Part shown: positions 6,761-14,822 of the stretch, in pieces
How positions within the stretch are numbered: the stretch's first letter is position 1
How the letters are laid out: each line of letters begins with the position of its first letter
Source of the DNA: Paulinella micropora
Taxonomy: Eukaryota > Cercozoa > Imbricatea > Euglyphida
Reading direction: 5' to 3'
Assembly: GCA_009731375.1 (NCBI GenBank)
Contig: BJOX01000132.1
Coordinates: forward strand, 27,572 to 47,715
Length of the DNA stretch: 20,144 bases
Position numbers and translations under genes: made by a program
The notes under the pieces: model-generated
Database searches by the model: none
Told to the model about the DNA's origin: nothing
What the model saw: the letters and a program-made list of their open reading frames with translations, nothing else

Positions 6761-8193
6761 TAGCAAGGAGAGCGCAAATTTTTATGTGGCTCTACAAGGG
6801 ACTAGAGTACGGGGACACCGGCGGAGAGAATCGTATGGTATCTAGTCAGGGAGCCATCGTTGCGACCGGAGGAGTTAATCAATGTGTTGAGGCTCCGATA
6901 CCAAGGCAACGAGGCTCATCAGAAGCAAAAGAGGAATACGCTGATCAGCACGTGGAAGTTCAACTGCAAGGAGGACATGATGGCTCAGATAACGACTTCG
7001 ACACTCACTGCGACTTCCTTGAAGATCATGGGGAACCTATCAGTGTTACGTTGAGAATGCAGTTTATTAAGACTGCGTTGAGTAAATGCTCGGAGAGGGA
7101 TCTATGGAGGCCGTTTCTCGACGATCAAGTGTCTTCGCCGTCGCGGACGTGGGATCAGTTTCGCTTGCTCTTCGAAAGGAGGGTGCTGGCGAATGAGTCG
7201 CTGCGTCAAACGGATAAGGCGGAGATTGTGATGATGGCGGCGCACGGGAAGGATGGGGGCGACCTACGGAAGATACTTGAATGTTATAACTGTGGGCGTC
7301 CGCACAAGTACTTTACTTGCTTGCTCTTCGAAAGGAGGGTGCTGGCGAATGAGTCGCTGCGTCAAACGGATAAGGCGGAGATTGTGATGGTGGCGGCGCA
7401 CGGGAAGGATGGGGGCGACCTACGGAAGATACTTGAATGTTATAACTGTGGGCGTCCGCACAAGTACTTTACCTGCACGCAGCCTTGTAGGATCCCTGGC
7501 CACGAACATCAAGGGCGACGATGCTCTACCTTGAAGGAAAGGTACCGAAGGAATCTGCCCCCGACGGGAGCTCAGAAGAGTGACGGGGGGGCGAGTCAAA
7601 CGGCGACCAGAACCAGTGCACCTCCAGTCAAGGATGTCAACCGGAAGAAGGGGGGCGAAAAAGGCAAAGGCGGGGCTACGCGTCAGCCGGGTGTGTCTTG
7701 TTTGGCGTCGGTAAGACCCAGCAACGACAAGATGGTGGTGCCACGAACGATGGATGATGCTTATCTGACGCCTGCGGCGGAGGGTGGAGGTCTAAGGGAA
7801 GTTGGTGCGGAGCGAAAGGGGCGTGACGGCAGGAGGCTGTATGCGTTCATGGCGACGCCTGCACCGTTCGTGTACCTTGGACCACCGAAAACGGTCTTGC
7901 CCGGAGATACCAGAAATGGGTTCCGTACCTGTTTCAACAATACAAGTTTGGATGAGCTACGGTACTGGCGATGGATGTACAAGCTACGGATAGCACCTGA
8001 CGATTGGGAAGAATGGGTGGTTCGCATGGTGGAGAACGAGCCTGTTGACAAAGGTGCCCATATGCCGGAGGAGTGCGAAATGTGTAGCTTGCCTGGAAAG
8101 AAGAAGAGATGCGGTCGTTGCAAGATGGTGGTGTATTGCGATGAGGCCTGCCAGAAGCAAGATTACCCAGTTCCCAAAATATTTTGTTTGTAG
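6757..8193 (+). pseudogene. element 1 Gag region with duplicated zinc knuckle and C-terminal MYND finger
   Basis: A 478-codon frame. Between about 6862 and 7000 the better Gag-like sequence is one frame over (ELINVLRLRYQGN, STWKFNCKEDMMAQ); it then returns here with FDTHCDFLEDHGEPI and LWRPFLDDQVSSPSRTWDQF. Residues 176-188 and 228-240 are two copies of a CX2CX3HX4C knuckle, one residue shorter than the usual CX2CX4HX4C, created by a 156-base in-frame duplication. A second Cys/His cluster (CTQPCRIPGHEHQGRRC) follows. Residues about 440-477 match the MYND pattern: CEMC, CGRC, VYCDEACQKQDY and a final Cys. The expected His is Pro (codon CCC, one change from CAC). A TAG at 8191 ends the frame; the same frame continues open beyond it. 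MYND fingers usually bind proteins; a role in this element is unknown. Confidence 0.7.
7165..7476 (+). repeat. 156-base in-frame tandem duplication in element 1 gag
   Basis: Units 7165-7320 and 7321-7476 are nearly identical. I see one difference in GTGATGATGG versus GTGATGGTGG (Met to Val) and a silent T/C change in the last Thr codon. Each unit encodes 52 residues from the segment LLFERRVLANESL to the zinc knuckle CYNCGRPHKYFTC. The near identity shows the duplication is young compared with the frameshifts elsewhere, or has been homogenised. Confidence 0.95.
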
Positions 8194-8934
8194 ACGCAAA
8201 AAGATGAGGTGAGACCGTCGTGGCAGGCGGTTTACGACAACAGGAGGTTGCTTCCGCCTCGAGGGTTTGGACCCCATGGATCGACGTTGGCCAAGATGAG
8301 GGGGGACTTAGCCTACAACAGGATGCTACGATATTGTCACGTAATGCCGGAACTCGGGAAGACAGAGCTAATGCCACGCTACAATCGGGATCTGATGATG
8401 AACCCACCGTCGAACGTGATGCAGTGGATGGAGGTGAGCTGGGAAGGCTTGATGGAAGCTTTGGAAGAGACGGACACCGAGAACCAGAGGATGATCTTGC
8501 GCGAAACGGCGAGACAATATCCGGCTCCGTTCAGTTACCCACCAGAGAAGAAGAGGCAAAGGACGTCTCAGGACATGGAGGAAGCCAAAGAAGTTAAGGA
8601 GGCACAGTCGGTCTCGCCGGAAGCTCAACTGCCACAGCAACGTCAAGAGGAGCAATCGGGTGGGCAGGCAAGGACGGTGGGACCTTGGGATCAACTTAAT
8701 ACGGTGATTACGATTCATCGAGACCTCACGGAGGTCGAACCGGTTCTGAGGACAGGGGATGAAGAGGTGCCTGAAGAGGAAAAGAAGCCACCTAATACAC
8801 CTCAGGAAGACAAGTATGAAGACAACGCTGCACACATGATGAGTGGTGACCCGTCGGTGTGGTCGTTGGGGTTGCAGCTCCAGTGTACAACAAGCTGGGG
8901 AAAGATATCTGGAGTTACTTCGGCAACGCGATGA
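8194..8934 (+). pseudogene. element 1 post-MYND Gag extension
   Basis: This continues the 6757-8193 frame past its TAG for 246 codons to a TGA at 8932-8934. It encodes RPSWQAVYDNRRLLPPRGFG, a Met/Asn-rich segment (MPRYNRDLMMNPPSNVMQW), an acidic helix and a Glu/Lys/Gln-rich hydrophilic tail. I do not recognise a domain. The continued open frame suggests the TAG is a single lesion or is read through. Its end overlaps the next frame (protease-integrase) by 92 bases in the +1 frame, so it is the natural Gag-side partner of pol. Confidence 0.55.
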
Positions 8935-10549
8935 ATTGGAGGATGAGGATGAACCGAATGGGGTGGATGCTAGCTCGGCTACGGATGGCGGTTCCAATGA
9001 ACGACCTACGGGGCTTATGGCGTTTGAAGGGGACGGGGGAGTAAGGCTGGAGACCGAGGTGTTCTTGGACTGCGGTACGACCCGTCACCTTGTTCCTGAT
9101 GGCAGGATGTTACGAGATAAACAGGACGAGAACCTGGAGTTGGTTGGGATCTCAGGGCCTACGAGGACCTCGGAAAAAGGGACAGCATCGTTTGTTGGAG
9201 TCGATGGCTGTGGTGAACCGCGCGACGTGACAATGGGAGAAACGTATAGCCTGGAAACGTTGGATAGGGTGCTCTTCTCGGCGGGGCAACTGCAAAAGAA
9301 AGGCTATGCGATAATACTGCAGGGCAACGGTTTCTTTGTGACTAAGGAAAAGATTGAGGTTGACCCAGGGAAGCAGATATTGGTAGGCGATTTCGATCAG
9401 GACACCTGCCAGTATACATTTAAGCAAGCGGAGAAAGCAGGGGTGAAAGGACGAGATGAAGGCAAGTGCCCCTACCCTGGTGCGTCGGCTGCGTTTTGGA
9501 ACACAACGATGAAGCCTTCTGCGACAACCGACCTACAATCCTTGCATGACGTCTGGCACTTTGGCGAGACGATGGGAAGACAGTTTGTCAGGATGAACAA
9601 TATCAACCTCAAAGGCAAGGGGTCGTTTGCTGACCTTTCTTGCACATCCTGTCAAACAACTAAAATGAAACAACACTCGAACTACGAGGGGGCTTCCTTG
9701 ACTATCTGCGAACGAGCTGGAGAGGATTGGAGTGGAGACGGGACGGGCAAGATTGCGTTTCCTATGTTTGGGGGGACGCCGTATTGCAATGTATTTGTTG
9801 ACAACGTCTCTGGCTACATCAAGAACTATTGGGTACGGACAAGGGAGCAGGAGGGGACGCTGAGGCAGGTGGAAGAGCTACAGGCGTGGTCACGCACGCA
9901 GACGGGCAATGTGATGAAAAAGTTCAGAACGGATAAAGAGTGGGTGGCGACCTACATCAACGATTATCTGCGAAAAACGGGTGTTGAGCGACATTTGCCG
10001 GTTCGTGCGGATCCAAATAAGGATGCGTACGCTGAAGCTGCGATTAAGATTGTGTTCAACCTTGCGGCTACGTTGCTGATTGCACGATCTGTGCCACTAT
10101 ACTTCCTACCTCTAGCGGTTAACTACTCTGTATTTCTACTCAACATGCAAGGGCGAGCGGGGGATAAGGTGTCGCAACATGAAGCTTTCTACAAGAGACC
10201 GCCGCCACATTATTCTATCCTTTACCCATTTGGATGCCTTTGTGTGGTTTATAAAGGTGGAAGAAAGGGGGAGGGGAAAGGAGAGCCTGGGGTGTTTCTG
10301 GGAGTTAATGTGGAGCAGTCGGCTTATGTGGTGTGGAGCTACTACGATGGCAAGGTCAAGACGTCTGCTGACGTGGTGGTGAAGGATCCCAGGGTGCATG
10401 GATGGCCTACTTTATACCCAAAGGGGAAGATGGCGACATCGTCCCAGCATGCATTTCACACTTCGAAAAAAGTTCGACAGGAGTTTATGGGAAAAAGTGA
10501 CGGTGCACCCGGTATATATTTTCACCAAGGACGAGTGGCAAGTCATTAG
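8843..10549 (+). pseudogene. element 1 pol: protease and integrase
   Basis: A frame of about 568 codons. Residues 76-82 (DCGTTRH) align with the retropepsin motif of copia elements, usually DSG or DTG, so Ser/Thr is replaced by Cys. A pre-integrase zinc region follows: WHFGETMG (239) and CTSC (267-270); the second His expected in WHxRLGH is absent. Integrase acidic residues are visible: Asp at GEDWSGD (295), Asp at RTDKEW (364) and Glu at AYAEAA (398), with 33 residues between the last two. The integrase C-terminal copia block is present (FGCLCVVY, PGVFLGVNVEQSAYVVW). The frame ends at 10549 while coding character resumes one frame over. The start is uncertain because three frames are open over 8843-8934. 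Confidence 0.8.
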
Positions 10550-11405
10550 TGGGTTGCCAGAAGTGGCGTTGAGTGAGCGCTCAATTGGCGAAAACAACGG
10601 TACGAGTGTTGAAAGCAACGGTACGGTGGTTAGGCGAGACCAACGGTGCGACCAAGGTGTGGTGAGGCTGGTAGAGATTGATGAGACGCCGACCTGTGCC
10701 ATATCTGTGGGAGCTGCTCTGGGGAGATCTGCTGTTGAGTCTGCAGGTGATGGGGCTAGGCCTCAGGGAAGAAGAGGAGGTCGGGGGCAGCCTGCAGGGG
10801 ATGATGCTTACGAGGCGATGGGGCGTAGGGGTGCAAGGGGTGTGCCTGTCAGATGGACGGGCAACACAATCGACGTGTCGAACATCGTTGATCAGCCAAG
10901 GAGCAGGAAGAAGACGACGGCTGCCGGTTTTCGCTCTGGTGCGTTTTTGGTGTCGACACCGATTCCCTATCGTTCGGCGACGGAGTCGGGTAAGTTCAAT
11001 GAGGCGAGGTTCGCTGACATTGATAAACATGTGAGGTTGGGGGCTATTGAAGAGAGGAATGTTAGCGAAAAGCCACCTGGTGAGCCTGTTGTTCCGATGA
11101 GGTTTGCGGACTTTGAGAAAAGGAAGGAGACAGGAGGTGAGGTGGTGGAGAGGAAGTCGAGGCTGGCAGGGATAGGGTGTGCTCAGCCTCGATGGCAGTA
11201 CGATGCAGTAGACATACCGACGAGCAGGGTGGAGTTGGTGTGGCTGACGTGTGCGTTGGCTGTATTGCAAGGCACACAGTTGTTCGGTAGTGATGAGGAG
11301 AGTGCTTTTCCCAACGTAAAGCTGGATCAGGGGGTGTGGATGCAACCGCCGAAGGGATATGCACCTCCGAATACTTTGTATCTGGCTACGGGGGGGGGGG
11401 GGGGG
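10398..11405 (+). pseudogene. element 1 pol: linker and N-terminal half of reverse transcriptase
   Basis: This frame is +1 relative to the integrase frame and overlaps it by about 150 bases, so a frameshift lies in roughly 10440-10545. It holds a hydrophilic Gly/Arg linker and then the reverse transcriptase fingers/palm start. QLFGSDEESAFPNV matches motif A of copia reverse transcriptases (catalytic Asp in SDEESAF), followed by VWMQPPKGYAPP, equivalent to the usual YMxQPPGF. The frame runs into a 16-base G run and an assembly gap at 11406. Motif B (LYGLKQ-like) is missing, as expected if a few hundred bases are lost in the gap. Confidence 0.75.
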
Positions 11406-11415
11406 NNNNNNNNNN
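11406..11415. other. assembly gap (10 N) preceded by a 16-base G run
   Basis: Ten N follow 16 G at 11390-11405. The gap falls between reverse transcriptase motifs A and C, where copia enzymes normally have about 70-80 residues, so the true missing sequence should be near 200 bases rather than 10. Confidence 0.95.
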
Positions 11416-12274
11416 TGGTAGAGTGGATGTTGCAACGGGCAAGACCGAGACTCTGACGTACCATGTTGATGACAGCATTCATGCAGCAGCGTCGTTGGTG
11501 AGCAGGAATGTGTACGTGAATGAGCTGAATGAAGCATGGGGCAATGTGAAGGACTTGGGGCCGTTGAAGGAGTTTGTATCGCTGGCGTTCAAGGTTGAGA
11601 ATGTTGGTGGGGTGTACAGCATCGTGATCCTCCAGTCGGCGTATATCGCAACGTTGATGCATCGCTTCAAGCTAAGTGATGGGGAGTGGATGCCCGCGCG
11701 TACTCCCTGGCTGCCTGAAGGGTCGAAGATGGAGCCGGCTATGTTGGAATATAGCCCTCGGGAAATAGTGGGTAGTTATATATATCTCAAGGCAAGTGTA
11801 CCGGAGTCGGTTCTGCCCATAAGTCTGCTGGCTGAGCATCAGGCTGACAAGGAGAAATTTGACTACTGCGCGGCGGAGCAAATTATGAAGTATTTTGTTT
11901 ACGTCAAGGATCGTGGGGTTAAGTTCTCATCAAATGGCAATCGGGTGATTGAGGCAGATGCTGACTCGTCGCTGGGAAATGGGTCAAAGATGTACTCGCG
12001 CACGGGGGGTTGTGTGTGTTTGGCAAATGGACCGATTGCTGTGCGGGCGAGTGTGCAGAAGCACTTGGCTACTGGTACCCAGGAGAGTGAAACGTATGAT
12101 TTATCGGATGTGATCCATGACGTAATGACGTGTCGGAATGTGGTGTTGTCGATTCCCTGGTCGAAGGGCAACGAGTTGAAGAAAGAGTTTGAGTCTGCAC
12201 CATGGGTTCGTGTGGACAATCAGTCACTACTGATTTCAGCCGAAGGCAGTATTTGGAAAGAAATTATTTATTAA
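11416..12274 (+). pseudogene. element 1 pol: C-terminal reverse transcriptase and RNase H
   Basis: The frame enters from the gap with TETLTYHVDDSIHA; HVDD is the catalytic motif C (usually YVDD). Next come LGPLKEFVSLAFKVE and the connection segment. RNase H follows with VIEADADSSLGN, a second block GTQESETYDLSDV and VRVDNQSLL, equivalent to the copia CDNQSA motif. The frame ends at a TAA at 12272 before the normal RNase H terminus. The expected segment around HxRSKHI is missing, suggesting a small internal deletion near 12245-12300. Confidence 0.75.
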
Positions 12275-12300
12275 GCCATATTACTCTACGATATTACCAT

Positions 12301-12444
12301 ATTACCGAAGCGATAGGGAAGGGGTAGATTGTCCTCAAGTGGGTTGCGTCGAGCGAAAACAGGGCTGACATTCTATCAAAACGAATCCCTAGCCCATGTG
12401 TGTTCAAGCTGGGTGCTGATCGTTTGTCGGGTCATGCAAAGTAG
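12301..12444 (+). pseudogene. element 1 pol: RNase H C-terminal tail
   Basis: In the frame that ends with a TAG at 12442-12444 the translation reads ITEAIGKG, an in-frame TAG at 12325, then IVLKWVASSENRADILSK and FKLGADRLSG. This matches the usual copia end (WVPSxENxADxLTK). It is in a different frame from the 11416-12274 segment, so both a frameshift and a nonsense change separate this tail from the rest. Confidence 0.7.
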
Positions 12445-12530
12445 AGACATTGGTAGTCATGGACTTCACAGAGGCTCCTTATTGTGAGTGTTAGTATAAT
12501 CTTATTTGTATCTTCCGCTCATATCGAATT

Positions 12531-12538
12531 AGGGGGAG
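12531..12538 (+). other. candidate polypurine tract of element 1
   Basis: AGGGGGAG lies between the pol stop (12444) and the 3' LTR match (12678). Copia elements prime plus-strand DNA from such a tract directly upstream of the 3' LTR. If so, the full LTR starts near 12540 and is about 290 bases. An alternative LTR start is TGTTAGGAAGG at 12617. Confidence 0.4.
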
Positions 12539-12677
12539 CTTTATACCAATCTAGACAACAGTTAGATTGTATTATTAATTCGATAGACCGTATTGAGAAT
12601 ATTGAGGTATTATTAATGTTAGGAAGGACCGACACAAGATTTATTTGTTGTTAGTACTGACAGTTGTATTTACTATG

Positions 12678-12829
12678 ATCAGGACATACACGCGGCTGTA
12701 CGCGCGCCTATTTTACTTCAATCTGTTTTAGTCAGTAAAATTCTCAGATTTGCCTAAACAAGCAAGTCACCAAGTGCTCCGGTCTCGGTCCTGGCCTCTA
12801 CAAGTAAACCGGTGGATATTAATACATTG
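12678..12829 (+). repeat. 3' LTR of element 1 (segment matching the 5' LTR)
   Basis: This matches 6221-6386 up to AATACATTG. Immediately after it, element 2 minus-strand sequence resumes (ACCTCCTACTAGG). The left limit given is only the extent of the match to the truncated 5' copy; the real LTR probably begins at 12540-12617. The antisense strand of its right end supplies the last codons and the TAA of the interrupted element 2 frame at 12819-12821. Confidence 0.75.
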
Positions 12830-13406
12830 ACCTCCTACTAGGGTGGTCTGCTTCGGGGCTTTGCGCCTCTAACGATGTGACGGGTGTTTGCCCATCCTCC
12901 CTGTTATCAGCTATTTCTACCTTTGACTCTGGGAGACCGGAATCTGGACCGTGGATGTTTTTATCTTCCTGTTGCTCCTCATGTTTGTCTAACTCCCCCT
13001 CAACCTTAAGCTCGGGTTCGTCTATTGGCTGTTCTAGCTGACCGGTATCACTACTCTCCCCCTCAGATTCCTCGTTGTCCCATCTGACTTCTCTGGGTGG
13101 GTGAGCCTCCTTACCAACTATATTGGGGTCAAAGCGTACATAACGCACATTAGTAATGATCTTGCGACCATCCCAAACTCTATATCGTTCCTTAAATACA
13201 TCGTATCCAAGCAACATCACGCGTTTTCCCCTATAATTTTCTTTCGCTACCTCCTTTCCTATGTACATTACACCTAAACATCCTATAGGCTTCAGTTGTC
13301 GGATAGCTGGCTTGTAGCCTAGACATTGCTCAAAAGGGGAAGTGCCCTTTCTAGGTCCTGTCGTGGCCGGCAGAATGTTGTGCAAGGTTGTGGCTGTATG
13401 CTCCAT
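12819..13406 (-). pseudogene. element 2 integrase C-terminal region and acidic linker (inverted copy)
   Basis: A frame of 195 codons starts at the ATG at 13406, where the preceding in-frame codon is TAG. It encodes EHTATTLHNILPATTG and FEQCLGYKPAIRQLKPIGC, then VMLLGYD and ERYRVWDGRKIITNVRYVRF. These are the typical copia integrase C-terminal blocks (LLNRLPT, SPYExxxGxKP, LxxFGC, FLGYxxxxKGYRV). An acidic Glu/Asp-rich linker follows. The reading continues into the antisense LTR of element 1, which adds three residues and a stop, so the present 3' end is insertion-made. Confidence 0.8.
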
Positions 13407-13410
13407 CTAG

Positions 13411-14025
13411 TCTCGTACCGCATGGCCCGGGCTGGTCCGGCTGTGATGTCATTGACCTTCCGGCTCAGCTATAGGGTTGCCTGGTCCATGATCTTTGTCA
13501 CCTGGAGCACTACTAGTCTTCCAAATGAATTGAAGCGGCTTCCACCACTCTATGATTCAGTTGGGACATCAAACTCGTTATCACAAGTGATCTGTCCGAC
13601 TTTCCTTCCTGTCTGCCTCTCAAACCATGCTACAGCTTGCTTCAAACACTCTACGAACTCGTTCTTGTAACGTAAGTAAAAATCCTTGATGTACCCGAGT
13701 AATCGTCTGTTACGCAAAATTTATAGTACTTACCGTGAATTGACATGACCGCCCATGGTCCGGAAGTATCTACATGCAAAAGCTCACAAGGGTAACTCGT
13801 TCTCCTAATTCTATTAGCCTTAAATCGGGGCCACACTTTAGCTTTCCCCATCATACAGGCTTCGCAAAATCTAACTCTATCTTCGTTTCTTGTCACTTTT
13901 CTACCCATTGCCTTGCCTAATGCATAGGTCTTTGGTAATGCTTTATGACCACTACACTGATGTATGACATAAATGTCAATCGGTTTACCTTTCTCACCTT
14001 TCTCAGGATACATAGCGTATAGCAC
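13411..14025 (-). pseudogene. element 2 integrase N-terminal zinc domain and core (inverted copy)
   Basis: The minus-strand frame at 14025-13651 carries IHQCSGHKALPK and FCEACMMGKAK, an HHCC zinc region (His-x3-4-His, Cys-x2-Cys). The first core Asp is in ELLHVDTSGPW, followed by CVTDDYSG. After a frame break near 13690, ITCDNEFD supplies the second catalytic Asp (about 13570-13592). After another break and an in-frame TAG, SAPGDKD and PIAEPEG mark the region of the catalytic Glu. All three acidic residues can be located, but at least two frameshifts or stops separate them. Confidence 0.75.
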
Positions 14026-14105
14026 GCTGCCTCTAGCTTCCTCGTTCTCACTTACTCTCGCTTGTTTGCTCTCTTTTTCTCTCTCTTTGGAGATTCCCGC
14101 CCCGC

Positions 14106-14326
14106 TTACCCCGTCTTCTTCTTTCTCTCTTTCACTTTGGGGTCGTAACGCTCGTTTATGTTGAGGGGTTTATTCTTCTCATTGTCCCAGCGGTAGAGCA
14201 TGCCAGGTGTAAGTCTCCCCCTCACGATCACGTCACTTTCTTTTATCCTTATGCGGTATTTGAGGATTAGTAGTTGCCCGTTCTGGTGAATGATAGACCG
14301 ATGGTGGTTGTGGTCCATGTTTCCTG
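14106..14326 (-). pseudogene. element 2 pre-integrase segment (inverted copy), cut by gap
   Basis: Read on the minus strand from the gap, it encodes NGQLLILKYRIRIKE, VIVRGRLTPGMLYRWDNE and a Lys-rich end before a stop at 14106. The G-L-x-x-G-x-L-Y pattern is that of the GAG pre-integrase region that precedes the integrase zinc domain in copia elements. The upstream protease is not in the window; the gap at 14327 removes it. Confidence 0.55.
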
Positions 14327-14336
14327 NNNNNNNNNN
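14327..14336. other. assembly gap (10 N) at the junction of two inverted element 2 copies
   Basis: The minus-strand copy begins at 14326 and the plus-strand copy at 14337. The gap may therefore hide the centre of a large inverted repeat, or it may be a misjoin of two copies of the same family. Confidence 0.95.
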
Positions 14337-14338
14337 AG

Positions 14339-14822
14339 ACGAGTGCACCAGGTGACAAGGATGGCAATCCTATAGCTGAGAAGGTTAATTACATCACAGC
14401 CGGACCAGCCCGAGCCATGAGATATGAGCTAACTTTCCTCACAGTTTTGGGCAGAAATGGAGCACACAGCCACAGCCTTGCATAACATTCTACCAGCCAC
14501 GACAGGACCTAGGAAAGGCACTTCGCCTTTTGAGCAATGTCTTGGTTACAAACCAGCTATCCGACAACTAAAGCGTATAGGATGTTTAGGAGTTATGTAT
14601 ATAGGAAAGCAAGCAGGGAAAGGGAACTACAGGAGAAAACGTGTAATGTTACTTGGATACGATGTGTTTAAGGAACTTTATCGAGTATGGGATGGCCGTA
14701 AGGTCATTACTAATGTGCGTAATGCACGTTTTGACCTCAATGTAGTAGGTAAGAAGGCTCACCCACCCAGAGAAGTCAAATGGGATGACGAGGAATCTGA
14801 GGTGGAGAGTATAGACACCTGA
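14339..14822 (+). pseudogene. element 2 integrase C-terminal half (plus copy)
   Basis: The frame from 14339 reads TSAPGDKDGNPIAEKVN (catalytic Glu region) and ends at a TAA at 14485. The frame with ATG at 14457 carries on with EMEHTATALHNILPATTG, FEQCLGYKPAIRQLK and VMLLGYD. The QFWAEM residues just before that ATG, in the same frame, match the usual ARFWAEA block. The two frames must therefore be joined by a frameshift near 14430-14450. It ends at a TGA at 14820, where the inverted copy reads Gly-Gln, so this stop is a lesion of this copy. Confidence 0.75.

Larger units (their letters stand above)
6221..12829 (+). mobile_element. element 1: Ty1/copia-type LTR retrotransposon, nested and degenerate
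   Basis: Matching LTR segments at 6221-6386 and 12678-12829 bracket gag-like and pol-like sequence in copia order: Gag zinc knuckles, protease, pre-integrase, integrase, reverse transcriptase, RNase H. Integrase ahead of reverse transcriptase is diagnostic of the Ty1/copia lineage. Both flanks are minus-strand pieces of element 2, in the right order and orientation, so element 1 inserted into an older element 2 copy. About 400 bases of element 2 and the outer part of the 5' LTR are missing at the left junction, which implies a deletion there. Frameshifts, internal stops and a gap at 11406 make this copy non-autonomous. Confidence 0.85.
12830..14326 (-). mobile_element. element 2: copia-type retroelement, inverted and interrupted copy
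   Basis: Read on the minus strand from 14326 it encodes the pre-integrase segment, integrase and integrase C-terminal linker. It is cut at 12830 by element 1 and continues at 6219-5938. It is clearly homologous, at a rough estimate 80-85% by eye, to the plus-strand copy starting at 14337. Frames are broken at several points. No LTR of this family is recognised in the window. Confidence 0.8.

Noticed and set aside
13326-13670. A 114-codon plus-strand frame
   Set aside because: It is antisense to element 2 integrase remnants, whose minus-strand motifs (TCDNEFD, SAPGDKD) are clear.
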